64,000 nucleotides of DNA. It comes from an uncultured Roseovarius sp. Its GTDB lineage: Bacteria; Pseudomonadota; Alphaproteobacteria; Rhodobacterales; Rhodobacteraceae. The notes beneath the pieces are model-generated. The model ran no database searches. It worked only from the letters and a program-made list of their open reading frames with translations, and was not told where the DNA came from. The stretch covers positions 451,580 to 515,579 of the forward strand of contig CANNCP010000001.1 in NCBI GenBank assembly GCA_947503145.1, in the 5' to 3' direction. Shown here piece after piece: positions 25,597-35,401 of this stretch. A program made the position numbers and the translations under genes. Positions within the stretch are counted from its first letter, which is position 1. Each line of letters opens with the position of its first letter.

Positions 25597-26436
25597 ATGA
25601 GTGCCACCGCCCGCAAGACCGCCCCAATGCCGACCGATATCCTGGCCGCCAAGGGCGGCACACCACTGGTCAGCCTGACCGCCTACACCACGCCGATGGC
25701 CCGCATGATGGACGATCATTGCGATTTTGTGCTGGTCGGCGACAGCGTCGGCATGGTGCTGCACGGGTTGACCTCGACCCTGGGCGTGACGATGGAGATG
25801 ATGATCCTGCACGGGCAGGCGGTCGCGCGCGGGCTGCAAAAGGCGATGCTGGTGATCGACATGCCATTCGGCAGCTACGAGGAAAGCCCGGAACAGGCGT
25901 TTCGCAATGCCGCCCGGCTGATACGCGAAACCGGTGCCGCTGCGGTCAAGCTGGAGGGCGGGGTGCATATGGCCGACACCATCGCGTTTCTGGTGGCGCG
26001 CGGCGTCCCGGTCATGGCGCATGTCGGCCTCACGCCGCAGGCGATCAACACGCTGGGCGGATACAAGGTGCAGGGCCGTGCCGATCAGGCCGAAGCGCTG
26101 CTGGCGGATGCGCGGGCCGTGGCGGATGCCGGCGCGTTCTCGGTCGTGCTGGAGAAGGTGCCCGCCAGCCTTGCGGACCGGATCACCGCCGACATCGCGA
26201 TCCCCACCATCGGCATCGGCGCGTCGGCAGGCTGTGATGGACAGATCCTTGTGGTCGATGACATGCTGGGACTGTTCACCGCGTTCAAACCGAAATTCGT
26301 CAAACGCTATGCAGCGCTGGGCGAGGACGGCGAGGCGGCCATAGCCGCCTATGCCGCCGACGTGCGCGCACGCAGCTTTCCAGCCCAAGAGCATATTTTT
26401 GCAGATGAAGCGCCTTCCAAAGGGCCCGCGTCATGA
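25597..26436 (+). CDS. panB: 3-methyl-2-oxobutanoate hydroxymethyltransferase
   Basis: The first committed step to pantothenate: transfer of a hydroxymethyl group from methylene-THF to 2-oxoisovalerate, giving ketopantoate. The 279-aa length is normal. It has '[20 protein letters not shown]', Mg ligands in '[10 protein letters not shown]' and 'MPFGSYEES', then '[20 protein letters not shown]' and '[18 protein letters not shown]'. The start at ATG 25597 has GGAG 7 bases upstream; in-frame codons further up are leader. The stop overlaps panC (ATGA). Confidence 0.97.
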   Translation: MSATARKTAPMPTDILAAKGGTPLVSLTAYTTPMARMMDDHCDFVLVGDSVGMVLHGLTSTLGVTMEMMILHGQAVARGLQKAMLVIDMPFGSYEESPEQAFRNAARLIRETGAAAVKLEGGVHMADTIAFLVARGVPVMAHVGLTPQAINTLGGYKVQGRADQAEALLADARAVADAGAFSVVLEKVPASLADRITADIAIPTIGIGASAGCDGQILVVDDMLGLFTAFKPKFVKRYAALGEDGEAAIAAYAADVRARSFPAQEHIFADEAPSKGPAS

Positions 26437-27281
26437 CGGCGCCCATCGTGCGCAGCCTGTCAGAGCTGCGCGGGATGACGCAAGATTGGGTCCGCGCAGG
26501 CGAGCGGATCGGCGTGGTGCCCACGATGGGTGCGCTGCATGACGGCCACCTGTCGCTGGTGGCGGCGGCCGAAAAGATATGCACCCGTGTCATCGTGACG
26601 ATTTTCGTGAATCCCAGACAATTCAACAACTCCGAGGATCTGGCCAACTACCCGCGCACCGAACACGAGGACGCGCGCAAGCTGGAACGCTTTGCCGTCG
26701 ATGCGATCTATGTACCGGACGGCGATCAGATGTATCCGGGCGGCTTTGCCACCACGGTATCGGTCTCGGGTCTGACAGAGGTGATGGATGGCGTGTATCG
26801 CCCCGGGCATTTCGAAGGTGTGGCCACGGTGGTGGCCAAGCTCTTTGCCCAGAGTTCTGCCAGCGATGCGTTCTTTGGCGAAAAAGATTACCAGCAGCTA
26901 CAGGTGGTGCGCCGGATGGCCCGCGATCTGGATATTCCGATCACCGTGCATGGCTGTCCCACGATTCGCGAGATCGACGGGCTGGCGATGTCGTCGCGCA
27001 ACCTTCTGCTGTCGGACCGGGCGCGGGTCAATGCGCCGCTCTTGTTCGAGCAGATGGAGGAGATTGCCGAAGGGGTGGTAGCCGGTGGCGACTTTGCCGC
27101 GCTGCGCACCGCTGCGGTGAAGCGGCTTGAGGCCGCGAATTTCACCAAGATCGACTATCTCGAAATGCGTGCCGCCGACGATCTTGCGTTGCTGAACGCT
27201 TCGATGCGCCCGACGCGCCTTTTTGCGGCGGCGTGGCTTGCGGGGGTGCGGCTGATTGACAATATCGCGGTCGGAGGGTGA
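26433..27281 (+). CDS. panC: Pantothenate synthetase
   Basis: ATP-dependent joining of pantoate and beta-alanine, via pantoyl-adenylate. It is a 282-aa nucleotidyltransferase with the HIGH-type motif in '[15 protein letters not shown]', '[11 protein letters not shown]', '[19 protein letters not shown]' and '[12 protein letters not shown]' (KMSKS-like). It is coupled to panB by an ATGA overlap, making a panBC operon; panD is not in the window. R2 copy c begins two bases after the stop. Confidence 0.97.
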   Translation: MTAPIVRSLSELRGMTQDWVRAGERIGVVPTMGALHDGHLSLVAAAEKICTRVIVTIFVNPRQFNNSEDLANYPRTEHEDARKLERFAVDAIYVPDGDQMYPGGFATTVSVSGLTEVMDGVYRPGHFEGVATVVAKLFAQSSASDAFFGEKDYQQLQVVRRMARDLDIPITVHGCPTIREIDGLAMSSRNLLLSDRARVNAPLLFEQMEEIAEGVVAGGDFAALRTAAVKRLEAANFTKIDYLEMRAADDLALLNASMRPTRLFAAAWLAGVRLIDNIAVGG

Positions 27282-27282
27282 T

Positions 27283-27340
27283 TTAAAACGTTCCGCCCTG
27301 AACCTGAGGCACTCGGTCGAGGCGGAATGCGTGCAAGGGT
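27283..27340. repeat. Dispersed repeat R2, copy c
   Basis: 'TAAAACGTTCCGCCCTGAAC' followed by 'CTGAGGCACTCGGTCGAGGC' and 'GGAATGCGTGCAA'. It aligns base by base with the left half of copy e at 38844. It lies between panC and the convergent serA end. The rest of the gap to 27471 shows only a small CCCCCTCTCTTGGGGCC hairpin-like stretch. Confidence 0.75.
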
Positions 27341-27471
27341 ATCGCGGCCTTTAACTGGTCCTGAACAGTTATCGCACGCCCCCTCTCTTGGGGCCGACTA
27401 TGGGCCGCAGGGACTGGGCGGCAAGGTCGAAGGGCGCGCGGCCCGGTCATGCCCGGAGCCGCGCGCGTGGG

Positions 27472-29067
27472 TCAACTGACGTTGAACTGGAGCGGCTTGA
27501 TCTGCTGGAACAGGCCGGTCTCGTGCAGCTTGGCGATCAGGGTCTCCGGCACCGGGGCATCGACATAAAGAAGCGCAATCGCCTCACCACCCGGCGCGGA
27601 CCGGCCAAGGGTGAAATTGGCGATGTTCACGCCGTTTCCGCCCAGGGTATGCCCGAGCGCGCCGATGATGCCCGGCTCGTCGCAATTGGTGGTGTAGAGC
27701 ATATGCTCGCCGATCTCGGCGTCGATATTGATGCCCTTGATCTGGATAAAGCGCGGCTTGCCATCGCTGAACACGGTGCCGCCGATTGACCGCTCGCGCT
27801 GGTCGGTCACGACGGTCAGTTTGACGTAGCCTTCGAATGCGCCGGATTTATCCTGCCTGGTCGTGCTGATCTGCACGCCGCGTTCCTTGGCGATCACCGG
27901 CGCACTGACCAGATTTACCTCTGGGTTCACGGATTTCATGATGCCCGCCACGGTGGCGCAGGTCAGCGCCGGAAGGTTCATCTCGGACACGACTCCGTCA
28001 TAGAGGATGTTGATCGCCTTGATCGGCTCATCGGTCATCTGGCCGATGAAGGCGCCGAGATGATCGGCCAGCTTGATCCACGGACCCATCACCTTGGCCT
28101 CTTCGGCGGTCACGGAGGGCATGTTGAGCGCGTTGGTCACGGCGCCGGTCAGAAGATAGTCCGACATCTGTTCAGCCACCTGGAGGGCGACGTTTTCCTG
28201 CGCCTCGGACGTGGCCGCGCCAAGATGCGGCGTGCAGACGACATTGGGCAGGCCAAATAGCGGGTTGCTGGTCGCCGGTTCCTCGGCAAAGACGTCGAAA
28301 CCGGCGCCGGCCACATGACCCGATTTCAGCAATTCCGCCAGTGCCGCCTCGTCCACCAGCCCGCCGCGCGCGCAGTTGATGATCCGCACGCCGGGTTTGG
28401 TCTTGGCCAGGTTCTCGGCGCTCAGAATGTTACGGGTCTGGTCGGTCAGCGGCACGTGCAGGGTGATGAAATCGGCGCGCGCCAGCAATTCTTCCAGTTC
28501 GACCTTCTGCACACCCATCTTGTCGGCCTTGGCCTCGGACAGGAACGGATCATAGGCAATCACCTTCATCTTGAGGCCGCGTGCGCGGTCGCAGACGATG
28601 CCGCCGATGTTGCCCGCGCCGATCACGCCCAGCGTCTTGTTGGTCAGTTCGACCCCCATGAACCTGGACTTTTCCCACTTGCCCGCATGGGTGGATGCGC
28701 TGGCCTCGGGGATCTGGCGCGCGACGGCGAACATCATTGCGATGGCGTGCTCGGCGGTGGTGATCATGTTGCCAAAGGGCGTGTTCATCACGATCACACC
28801 TTTTTTCGAGGCGGCAACCTTGTCGATGTTGTCGGTCCCGATGCCCGCACGCGCGATTACCTTGAGGTTGGTCGCAGCTGCCAGGATTTTCTCGGTGACC
28901 TTGGTGGCCGAGCGGATGGCGAGGCCGTCATACTGGCCGATCACCTCGGCCAGTTTGTCCTTGTCCTTGCCCAGATCGGGCTGAAAATCCACTTCGATCC
29001 CGCGATCGCGGAAAATCTGTACGGCGGTTTCGCTGAGCTTGTCGGATACGAGTACTTTGGGAGCCAT
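27472..29067 (-). CDS. serA: D-3-phosphoglycerate dehydrogenase
   Basis: The first step of serine synthesis, 3-phosphoglycerate to 3-phosphohydroxypyruvate. The long 531-aa type has an N-terminal substrate domain, NAD domain 'GVIGAGNIGGIV', 'IINCARGGLVDE' (catalytic Arg) and 'CTPHLGAATSEAQ' (catalytic His). An intervening ASB-like domain (about 315-450) and a C-terminal ACT domain ('NCDEPGIIGALGHTLG') follow; the ACT domain often binds serine. The ATG at 29067 with AAAGGA upstream starts 'MAPKVLVSDKLSE'; the upstream in-frame stretch belongs to the serC-serA gap. Second gene of a serC-serA operon. Confidence 0.97.
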   Translation of the reverse strand: MAPKVLVSDKLSETAVQIFRDRGIEVDFQPDLGKDKDKLAEVIGQYDGLAIRSATKVTEKILAAATNLKVIARAGIGTDNIDKVAASKKGVIVMNTPFGNMITTAEHAIAMMFAVARQIPEASASTHAGKWEKSRFMGVELTNKTLGVIGAGNIGGIVCDRARGLKMKVIAYDPFLSEAKADKMGVQKVELEELLARADFITLHVPLTDQTRNILSAENLAKTKPGVRIINCARGGLVDEAALAELLKSGHVAGAGFDVFAEEPATSNPLFGLPNVVCTPHLGAATSEAQENVALQVAEQMSDYLLTGAVTNALNMPSVTAEEAKVMGPWIKLADHLGAFIGQMTDEPIKAINILYDGVVSEMNLPALTCATVAGIMKSVNPEVNLVSAPVIAKERGVQISTTRQDKSGAFEGYVKLTVVTDQRERSIGGTVFSDGKPRFIQIKGINIDAEIGEHMLYTTNCDEPGIIGALGHTLGGNGVNIANFTLGRSAPGGEAIALLYVDAPVPETLIAKLHETGLFQQIKPLQFNVS

Positions 29068-29102
29068 TTTTCGTGGTCCTTTGATTGGATATATCGGGGG
29101 CG

Positions 29103-29121
29103 GGTGGGGTTCACCCCCACC
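29103..29121 (-). terminator. Hairpin between serC and serA
   Basis: Perfect 7-bp stem GGTGGGG/CCCCACC with a 5-base loop in the 76-base serC-serA gap. No T-run follows, so partial attenuation or mRNA processing is more likely than full termination. Confidence 0.4.
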
Positions 29122-29143
29122 TGCTGGATGATTTAAGCGGTGC

Positions 29144-30331
29144 TTACTGCCCGGCCATTTCGGCCTCAAAGGCCCATTCAAGCCAAGGCATCAGTGCCTC
29201 CAGATCGGAGGTTTCAACCGTGCCGCCACACCAGATGCGAAGGCCCGCAGGCGCATCGCGATAGGAGCCGATGTCATAGGCCACTTCGGCCGCCTCCAGC
29301 CGTTTGGCGACGCCTTTGGCAAAGGCCGTTGCATCGGTAATCCGCGGCGCAAGAGAGCCTTTGTCGATGCCGCCGCCGTCAACGATACGGTCATCAGTGA
29401 ATTGCAAACAAACCGAGGTGTTGGATTGTGTCGCCGGATCAACCGCCAGATTGGTCAGCCAATTGTGGCTGGCGCAGAAATCCGACACAACCTTGGCGTT
29501 GGCATCGGCACGCGCCATCAGCCCCTTCAGGCCGCCAACGGATTGCGCCCAATCCAGTGCGAGCAGGTAATCTTCAACCGCCAGCATGGAGGGCGTGTTG
29601 ATGGTCGCACCTTCAAAGATGCCTTCGATCAGTTTGCCACCTTTGGTCAGGCGGAAAATCTTTGGCAGGGGCCATGCCGGGGTATAGCTCTCCAGTCGCT
29701 CCACCGCGCGGGGGCTGAGGATGATCATCCCGTGGGCCGCTTCACCGCCCAGAACCTTTTGCCAGCTAAAGGTGGTGACATCCAATTTGTCCCACGGCAG
29801 GTCCTGCGCGAAGGCGGCAGATGTCGCATCGCAAATAGTCAGACCGGCACGGTCGGATTTGATCCAGTCGCCGTTTGGTACGCGTACACCCGAGGTGGTG
29901 CCATTCCATGTGAACACAACGTCATTATCGGTATCAACCGATGCAAGATCAACGATATGGCCATAGTCGGCGGTTTTGACTTCGGCGTCGACTTTCAGCT
30001 GTTTGACCACATCCGTGACCCAGCCCGAGCCAAAGCTCTCCCACGCCAGCATCTCAACCTTGCGCGCGCCCAGCAGGTTCCAAAGTGCCATTTCTACAGC
30101 CCCGGTATCCGAGGCAGGCACAATGCCGATCTTGTAATCAGCCGGGATGCCCAGAATGTCGCGGGTGATTTCGATGGCGGCTTTCAGTTTAGCCTTGCCA
30201 ACAGCAGCACGGTGACTGCGGCCCAATGGGGCGCCGGCCAGCTTGGCCAGATCAAATGTCGGGGGTTTGGCGCATGGGCCAGAGGAAAAACGCGGATTGG
30301 CCGGCCGCGATGCCGGTTGTTGTATAGCCAT
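29144..30331 (-). CDS. serC: Phosphoserine aminotransferase
   Basis: A PLP enzyme converting 3-phosphohydroxypyruvate and glutamate to phosphoserine. It is the long alphaproteobacterial form, 395 aa from ATG 30331 (GGAAGGAT upstream). Motifs: '[13 protein letters not shown]' at the N-terminus, '[20 protein letters not shown]', '[20 protein letters not shown]', the PLP Lys in '[16 protein letters not shown]' and '[16 protein letters not shown]' at the end. It is visibly less GC-rich than serA and serB. It heads the serCA operon, and a structured leader may precede it. Confidence 0.96.
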   Translation of the reverse strand: MAIQQPASRPANPRFSSGPCAKPPTFDLAKLAGAPLGRSHRAAVGKAKLKAAIEITRDILGIPADYKIGIVPASDTGAVEMALWNLLGARKVEMLAWESFGSGWVTDVVKQLKVDAEVKTADYGHIVDLASVDTDNDVVFTWNGTTSGVRVPNGDWIKSDRAGLTICDATSAAFAQDLPWDKLDVTTFSWQKVLGGEAAHGMIILSPRAVERLESYTPAWPLPKIFRLTKGGKLIEGIFEGATINTPSMLAVEDYLLALDWAQSVGGLKGLMARADANAKVVSDFCASHNWLTNLAVDPATQSNTSVCLQFTDDRIVDGGGIDKGSLAPRITDATAFAKGVAKRLEAAEVAYDIGSYRDAPAGLRIWCGGTVETSDLEALMPWLEWAFEAEMAGQ

Positions 30332-30420
30332 TGCTGCTATCCTTCCAGATAAGCGCCCTTCGTTGGGGAAGGGTGTCCCACTTGCCGACATACGGCCAGT
30401 CCGGGCCTTTCGCAAGCGCA
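30332..30420 (-). promoter_or_regulatory. serC leader: Candidate structured 5' leader of serC
   Basis: Reading toward serC, the leader contains 'GTCGGCAAGTGGGACAC', then a hairpin CCCTTC-CCCAAC-GAAGGG at 30345-30362 on the plus strand. 'CGCTTATCTGGAAGGAT', which includes the ribosome site, follows directly. A conserved RNA motif (serC leader, Rfam RF00517 as I recall) is described upstream of serC in Alphaproteobacteria. I base the match on position and this hairpin only. Confidence 0.5.
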
Positions 30421-30597
30421 GAAATGAGGCGATAACGCCGCCTGACGCGATAGATGCGACGTGGATGACGTTGATCCGGGGACAAGGTGGGTTGGCCATC
30501 GCGCGGCGGCCTTCGGCCCTGGGGCCGCGCAGGGACAGTGCGCTTGCCGCCTTGTTCTGAACCGTCTATCTCCGCTGAAAAACAAGGATCCAATACC

Positions 30598-31470
30598 ATG
30601 TTCATCGCCACATTGATTGCCCCGTCAGGTCTGCTCGATCCCGCGCTTGTCGAAAACCTGCGCAACGCCTGGGGTGGCGGCGATGCCCAATGGCTCAGCC
30701 CCGACGAGGTGGCGGAGTTCACACTGGCGCAGATGCCAGGCAATCGCTGGCAGGTCTGGGAAGAGCTGCAAAAGCTCCGCGTCGATCTGGTGGTGCAGCC
30801 CGCGCAGGGGCGGCGCAAGGCCATGCTGCTGGCTGATATGGACAGCACGATGATCGAACAGGAATGCATCGACGAATTGGCCGAAGATGCGGGCGTGGGC
30901 GATCATGTCCGGGCCATCACCGCGCGTGCGATGAACGGCGAGATTGGCTTTGAAGGCTCGCTGACCGAGCGGGTCGGCCTGCTGAAGGGACTGCCAGAGA
31001 GCATCATCGCCAAGGTACTGGCCGAGCGGATCACCTTTATGCCGGGCGGTAGTGTGCTGGTGGCGACGATGCGGGCCAATGGCGGACATACGGCGCTGGT
31101 GTCGGGCGGCTTCACCGCCTTTACCGGCCATGTTGCGGGCGCGCTGGGGTTTGACGAGCACCTCGCGAACACTTTGCTGATCGAGAATGGCGAACTGACC
31201 GGACAAGTGCGGCGGCCCATTCTGGGGCGGCAGGCCAAGATCGAGGCGCTGGAGGAGATCGCCGCGCGGCTGGGTCTCGGGGCGGCGGACGTGATTGCGG
31301 TGGGGGACGGGGCCAACGATCTGGGCATGCTCGGGCGCGCAGGCACCGGTGTGGCGCTGCATGCCAAGCCGAGCGTGGCGGCCCAGTGCGACGTGCGGAT
31401 CAACCACGGCGATCTGACGGCTCTGCTCTACCTGCAGGGGTATGCGCGGAGCGAGTTCGCAGCAGGCTGA
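30598..31470 (+). CDS. serB: Phosphoserine phosphatase
   Basis: The last step of serine synthesis, carried out by a HAD-family phosphatase. The start at ATG 30598 with AAGGA upstream gives 290 aa. The catalytic Asp motif is 'LLADMDSTMIEQECIDELA', then 'TLVSGGF'-like 'HTALVSGGFTAFTGHVA' (motif II) and 'VIAVGDGANDLGMLGRAG' (motif IV). An N-terminal extension of about 75 residues (ACT-like region) precedes the HAD core. It is divergent from serC with 266 bases between starts, so all three ser genes are together here. Confidence 0.96.
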   Translation: MFIATLIAPSGLLDPALVENLRNAWGGGDAQWLSPDEVAEFTLAQMPGNRWQVWEELQKLRVDLVVQPAQGRRKAMLLADMDSTMIEQECIDELAEDAGVGDHVRAITARAMNGEIGFEGSLTERVGLLKGLPESIIAKVLAERITFMPGGSVLVATMRANGGHTALVSGGFTAFTGHVAGALGFDEHLANTLLIENGELTGQVRRPILGRQAKIEALEEIAARLGLGAADVIAVGDGANDLGMLGRAGTGVALHAKPSVAAQCDVRINHGDLTALLYLQGYARSEFAAG

Positions 31471-31522
31471 GGGCGTGATTACCCGCGTTTCAGTCTGACG
31501 CTTTCGCCAGCCATAATGTCCA

Positions 31523-31548
31523 GCGGCTTCGCAGGGCTGCGAAGCCGC
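31523..31548. terminator. Perfect hairpin between convergent serB and asparaginase genes
   Basis: GCGGCTTCGCAG / CTGCGAAGCCGC, a 12-bp perfect stem with GG loop. There is no T-run on either side. It sits between convergent genes, so a bidirectional terminator or transcript-end stabiliser is likely. Confidence 0.5.
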
Positions 31549-31611
31549 CCGCAAGGGTGAAGGAGCAGTCAGGCCATAGTGTGCGCCCCGCATTCCGACA
31601 ATCGTGCAGCC

Positions 31612-32607
31612 CTACAGCAACACCGACGTTGGCTTGATTCTGCCCGTCTCGTCTCCGCGCCGGTTGATGATCGGTGCGTTCATGTATTTCCGGGCCGCCG
31701 GATGCTCTGCGTCCAGCACCCCCAGCCGCACCAGCAACGCGGCAATTGCGCATTCCGAACCGCGCGTGGTGCCATCGGCGATCTTCAGCGCGATACCCAG
31801 ACCGCGCTGCGGCAGGATCGCCGCAAAGAATGCCTCGGCCCCGGTCTTCAGTGCCACGGGCTCGGTGCAGGCGCGCATCAGTTCGGTACAGGCGCGGCCT
31901 TCGCCCGCGACCAGATCGGGGTGGCGTATCATCGCCTGCCAGAGCTGGACCGCCGCACTCTGCCGCGTATCCTCACCCTCGCGGGCGGTGGCGAAAAACG
32001 CCATCGCACGGGCCATGCCGTGCAGCGTGGTGATGTGGTTGGGGGCCGAACAGCCATCAATGCCGTAGCCGGGGCTGGTGACGCCGGTGACCTCTTCATA
32101 GGCAGCAAGACAGGCGCGCTGAACGGGGTGGTCGATGTCGATGTAATCCGGCCCCGCGCCGAGATGTTTGCCGAGCGTCAGAAACCCCGCATGCTTGCCC
32201 GAGCAATTGTTGTGCATCTGGCAGGGCGTGGTGCCCGCGCAGAGCATCGCGTCATGAGTTTGCGGGTCATAGGGCAGATGCGCGCCGCAGCGAAAGTCAT
32301 CATCATTGAACCCCAGGCCGGTGATCCATTTTTTCACGCGGTCGGTGTGGATCGCGGCGCCGTTATGCGACGCACAGGCAAGCGCCAGTTGCTCGGGCCC
32401 AAGACCATGTGCTGCCGCTGCCCCGCTTTCGACCAGTGGCAACGCCTGCAGCATCTTGCATGAACTGCGCGGCAGGACCTGTGCATCCGGGTCGCCCCAG
32501 GCCTGCACGATCTCGCCGCCGGGGCCGCAGATCACTGCCTGCCCCAGATGGATGCTTTCGGCTAGCGGGCCGCGCCAGATTTCGACCATTTGAACAGATT
32601 GTGGCAT
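31612..32607 (-). CDS. Asparaginase (PF06089, Rhizobium etli type)
   Basis: Hydrolyses L-asparagine to aspartate and ammonia. This family is unrelated to E. coli asparaginases and has a beta-lactamase-like fold. The Ser/Lys motif is in 'VLPRSSCKMLQALPL', the metal/active-site Cys and Lys in 'QMHNNCSGKHAGFL', and Asp/Cys in 'YGIDGCSAPNHI'. I chose ATG 32607 (331 aa, 'MPQSVQMVEIWRG') because GGAGG lies 5 bases before it. An ATG directly before it and one at 32649 are alternatives. It is convergent with serB. Confidence 0.9.
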   Translation of the reverse strand: MPQSVQMVEIWRGPLAESIHLGQAVICGPGGEIVQAWGDPDAQVLPRSSCKMLQALPLVESGAAAAHGLGPEQLALACASHNGAAIHTDRVKKWITGLGFNDDDFRCGAHLPYDPQTHDAMLCAGTTPCQMHNNCSGKHAGFLTLGKHLGAGPDYIDIDHPVQRACLAAYEEVTGVTSPGYGIDGCSAPNHITTLHGMARAMAFFATAREGEDTRQSAAVQLWQAMIRHPDLVAGEGRACTELMRACTEPVALKTGAEAFFAAILPQRGLGIALKIADGTTRGSECAIAALLVRLGVLDAEHPAARKYMNAPIINRRGDETGRIKPTSVLL

Positions 32608-32787
32608 CATATCCTCCCCGGCAGTCGCGGTTGTGCGACTTTCCGCCAATTCATTCTTTCGTTTCTGGTCAGTTTCGCGCTATTGTTGCAATGTCGAGAA
32701 TAACTGACCGGTGCCAGTAGAAACCCGTATCAACCGGGATGCAACCGGTCCGAATTGAGGCTCAAGGACAGCTTGGAGGCTGGACAT

Positions 32788-33315
32788 ATGGTATCACATA
32801 TTATGCGCGGTACGCTCGCTCTGGGAATTTCCATACTGGCGGGCAGCGCCTTCGCGCAGGAAGAAAGCAGTAATCAGGTTGCGGCGAAAACCGCGTGGAG
32901 CGTCTTTGTCGATACCGACCCCAAGGAATGCTGGGCCGTCTCTGCACCGACAGAGTCGGTCAATACGCGCGGTGGGCGCGTGGTCGCGGTGCGCCGCGGC
33001 GAGATCCTCTATATGACATTCTTCCGCCCGGCGGCGGGGGTTGCGGGGCAGGTGGCCTTTACCGGTGGCTATCCGTTCGCGCCCAAATCAACCGTCGAAG
33101 TCAATATCGGCGGTGATGAATTCGAACTCATTGCCGAAGGCGAATGGGCCTGGCCTGCCAGTGCCGACGACGATGGCAAGATCATCGCGGCGATGAAGCG
33201 GGGCGCAGATGCAGTCCTGACCGCGCGCTCTTCGCGCGGAACGCAGACCAAGGATACGTTTTCGCTGCTGGGTTACACGGCAGCAATGGAAGAGGCCGAA
33301 AAGCGCTGTAAGTGA
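32788..33315 (+). CDS. IalB family (invasion-associated locus B) protein
   Basis: A 175-aa secreted protein starting at ATG 32788, with GGAGG 8 bases upstream. The signal peptide ends in 'ILAGSAFAQ'. The mature domain has the family pattern 'AWSVFVDTDPKECWAVSAPT' and 'YMTFFRPAAGVAGQVAFTGG'. PF06776 proteins were named from Bartonella, but free-living Rhodobacterales carry several, and their role in the periplasm or envelope is unclear. A C-terminal Cys pairs potentially with the Cys in 'KECWAV'. A terminator-like hairpin follows. Confidence 0.88.
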   Translation: MVSHIMRGTLALGISILAGSAFAQEESSNQVAAKTAWSVFVDTDPKECWAVSAPTESVNTRGGRVVAVRRGEILYMTFFRPAAGVAGQVAFTGGYPFAPKSTVEVNIGGDEFELIAEGEWAWPASADDDGKIIAAMKRGADAVLTARSSRGTQTKDTFSLLGYTAAMEEAEKRCK

Positions 33316-33343
33316 CGGCGCGCCAGACCGACGGACGGCAACA

Positions 33344-33380
33344 GGCCCTGACATGATGTCGGGGCCTTGTCGTTTGTGCC
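33344..33380 (+). terminator. Terminator-like hairpin after ialB-type gene
   Basis: Stem GGCCCTGACA / TGTCGGGGCC (one G-T pair) with a TGA loop at 33344-33366, followed by the T-rich TTGTCGTTTGTG. Confidence 0.65.
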
Positions 33381-33459
33381 ACAAGACGCCGCACCCCCCT
33401 TCGACTTTGCCGGGCGAATCCTATATGGGGACATATCCACGACCCAAAGGCCCAGCCAG

Positions 33460-34641
33460 ATGACCAACAAAGCCCCGATTACCCAGGATGTCATGACCAT
33501 CCCGCGCAAACCGCCCGAAGGCGGCAAGGTCAACCTTGTCGGCCTTACGCGCGCCGCATTGAGCGAGACATTGATCGCGCATGGCACGCCCGAAAAACAG
33601 GCGCGTATGCGCGCCGGACAGATCTGGCAGTGGATCTACCAGTGGGGCGTGCGGGACTTTGCCGCGATGACCAATCTGGCCAAGGCCTACCGCGCCGAAC
33701 TGGAAGACCATTTTGAGGTGGCCCTGCCGGAGGTCGTCAGCAAACAGGTCAGCACCGACGGCACGCGTAAATATCTGGTGCGCATCACCGGCGGTCACGA
33801 GGTCGAGGTGGTCTATATCCCCGAGGCCGATCGCGGCACGCTGTGCATCTCGTCGCAGGTGGGGTGTACGCTGACTTGTTCGTTCTGCCATACCGGCACG
33901 CAGAAACTGGTGCGCAATCTGACCGCGGGCGAGATCGTCGGCCAGATCATGGTCGCGCGCGACGATCTGAACGAGTGGCCGGTGCCCGGCGCGCCCAAGG
34001 ATGAGACCCGCCTGCTGAGCAATATCGTGCTGATGGGCATGGGAGAGCCGCTCTATAATTTCGAGAACGTGCGCGATGCGATGAAGATCGCGATGGACCC
34101 CGAGGGTATCCAGCTCAGCCGCCGCCGCATCACGCTCAGCACCTCGGGCGTCGTGCCCGAGATCCACCGCACCGCTGCCGAAATCGGCTGCATGCTGGCG
34201 GTCAGTTTTCACGCGACGACGGACGAGGTACGCGACGGGCTGGTGCCGATCAACAAGAAGTGGAACATCGCGGCCCTGCTGGACGCCCTGCGCGCCTACC
34301 CAAAGGTCAGCAATTCCGAGCGGATCACATTTGAATATGTCATGCTGAACGGCATCAATGACAGCGACGAAGACGCCCGCCGCCTCGTAAAGCTGATCGA
34401 GGGCATCCCGGCCAAGATCAACCTGATCCCGTTCAACGAATGGCCCGGCGCGCCCTACAAACGTTCATCCAACAACCGTATCCGCGCCTTTGCCGACATC
34501 ATCTACAAGGCCGGCTATGCCAGCCCTATCCGCACCCCGCGCGGCGAGGATATCATGGCTGCTTGCGGCCAGCTTAAATCGGCCACGGAACGGGCTCGCA
34601 AGTCGCGAGCTGCGATTGCAGCTGAAGCCGGGCTGGGCTGA
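33460..34641 (+). CDS. rlmN: Dual-specificity RNA methyltransferase RlmN
   Basis: A radical-SAM enzyme that methylates C2 of A2503 in 23S rRNA and A37 of certain tRNAs. The ATG at 33460 (AAAGG 9 bases upstream) gives 393 aa; the longer open frame upstream is not supported. The 4Fe-4S motif is '[14 protein letters not shown]', with '[18 protein letters not shown]', '[14 protein letters not shown]', '[12 protein letters not shown]' and the C-terminal catalytic Cys in '[11 protein letters not shown]'. It is monocistronic and followed by R2 copy d. Confidence 0.96.
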   Translation: MTNKAPITQDVMTIPRKPPEGGKVNLVGLTRAALSETLIAHGTPEKQARMRAGQIWQWIYQWGVRDFAAMTNLAKAYRAELEDHFEVALPEVVSKQVSTDGTRKYLVRITGGHEVEVVYIPEADRGTLCISSQVGCTLTCSFCHTGTQKLVRNLTAGEIVGQIMVARDDLNEWPVPGAPKDETRLLSNIVLMGMGEPLYNFENVRDAMKIAMDPEGIQLSRRRITLSTSGVVPEIHRTAAEIGCMLAVSFHATTDEVRDGLVPINKKWNIAALLDALRAYPKVSNSERITFEYVMLNGINDSDEDARRLVKLIEGIPAKINLIPFNEWPGAPYKRSSNNRIRAFADIIYKAGYASPIRTPRGEDIMAACGQLKSATERARKSRAAIAAEAGLG

Positions 34642-34666
34642 TCTGTGCAACCAGCTGATCGCGTGG

Positions 34667-34711
34667 GCGTTTCGAAATAACTTGTGATTCAGGTTAATCT
34701 TGAAACGCTTT
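34667..34711. repeat. Dispersed palindromic repeat R2, copy d
   Basis: Arms GCGTTTCGAAATAA and TTAATCTTGAAACGC around CTTGTGATTCAGG, in the opposite orientation to copy a. It lies 26 bases after rlmN and may serve as its 3' end. Confidence 0.7.
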
Positions 34712-34860
34712 GGCGATACACGCCGCGTCGGTGCTGCGCGGGAAACACCCGGAAAGCGCTATGATTTGACCGCAGTCCGGCCACTTTTGCGTGCGAGCGT
34801 TGTTCAAGCCCAGAATTGACGAATGGGTTTGTAACATTTCCGCAAAAGGAGAGTTCGAGC

Positions 34861-35070
34861 ATGGTCTATGTCCACAATGATCCAACCGCCCAGGCAGGTG
34901 TCCTTGCAATCGTGATGCGCGAGCGCCATCGCGCCGCCAGCCTCACGGACTGGCAGAACGCCCTCAAGAACCACGGCTATGCAGTCCGGCAGACCGACAA
35001 GGGCGCCTATGTCACCACCCTTCCGCATGGCGTCGAGGTTTGCCGCCTGCCCGAAGGCGCGGCGCTTTGA
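34861..35070 (+). CDS. Small conserved-looking protein, tandem paralogue 1
   Basis: A 69-aa protein with a strong ribosome site (AAAAGGAGAG, about 10 bases before ATG 34861). I know no function. It is clearly related to the 67-aa protein at 35402: both share 'MRER', a W-Q pair, 'GY', 'R-T-x-x-G', a 'T-x-L' step and a final 'C-x-LP'. It is basic with no signal peptide or membrane segment, so cytoplasmic. The Arg-rich N-terminal half ('IVMRERHRAASLTDWQ') could be a helical nucleic-acid-binding part; this is speculation. Confidence 0.75.
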   Translation: MVYVHNDPTAQAGVLAIVMRERHRAASLTDWQNALKNHGYAVRQTDKGAYVTTLPHGVEVCRLPEGAAL

Positions 35071-35401
35071 TCCGTACGCCTTGAAAATATTGCCTGCCGC
35101 ACCCGAATCGGGCGTGGCCGGGCGTATAGGTGCCGGGCGCGCCTCATGCCGCCGATAGCGTCACCCAGCGCACCCCATCCCCCATCCGATCCCCGCGATG
35201 CAGATCAGCCGATTGCCGACCCGGCATCATTTTGTTTTTCCACGACGGCCCCGCCATGTGCAGTGCCGTCATTGCCGTTGCGTGAACAATGTGGCGTCGC
35301 CGTCCGAAAATGACCTCAGGTCCGCCCCATTTCGCCGCGATTGTCGCCATGACTGGCAACTATTCGGGTCAGGCAGGCTGATTGTAACAAGGAATGAAAC
35401 G
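35071..35401. other. Gene-free stretch between the two small paralogues
   Basis: 331 bases with no gene that I can support. A minus-strand frame at 35144-35359 is open, but it has no recognisable domain and no convincing ribosome site. The last 30 bases before 35402 are the leader of the second small gene (AAGGA). The region is likely promoter plus leader. Confidence 0.4.

Noticed and set aside
35144..35359. Minus-strand frame of 71 aa between the two small paralogues
   Set aside because: No domain, no ribosome site and no partner gene.
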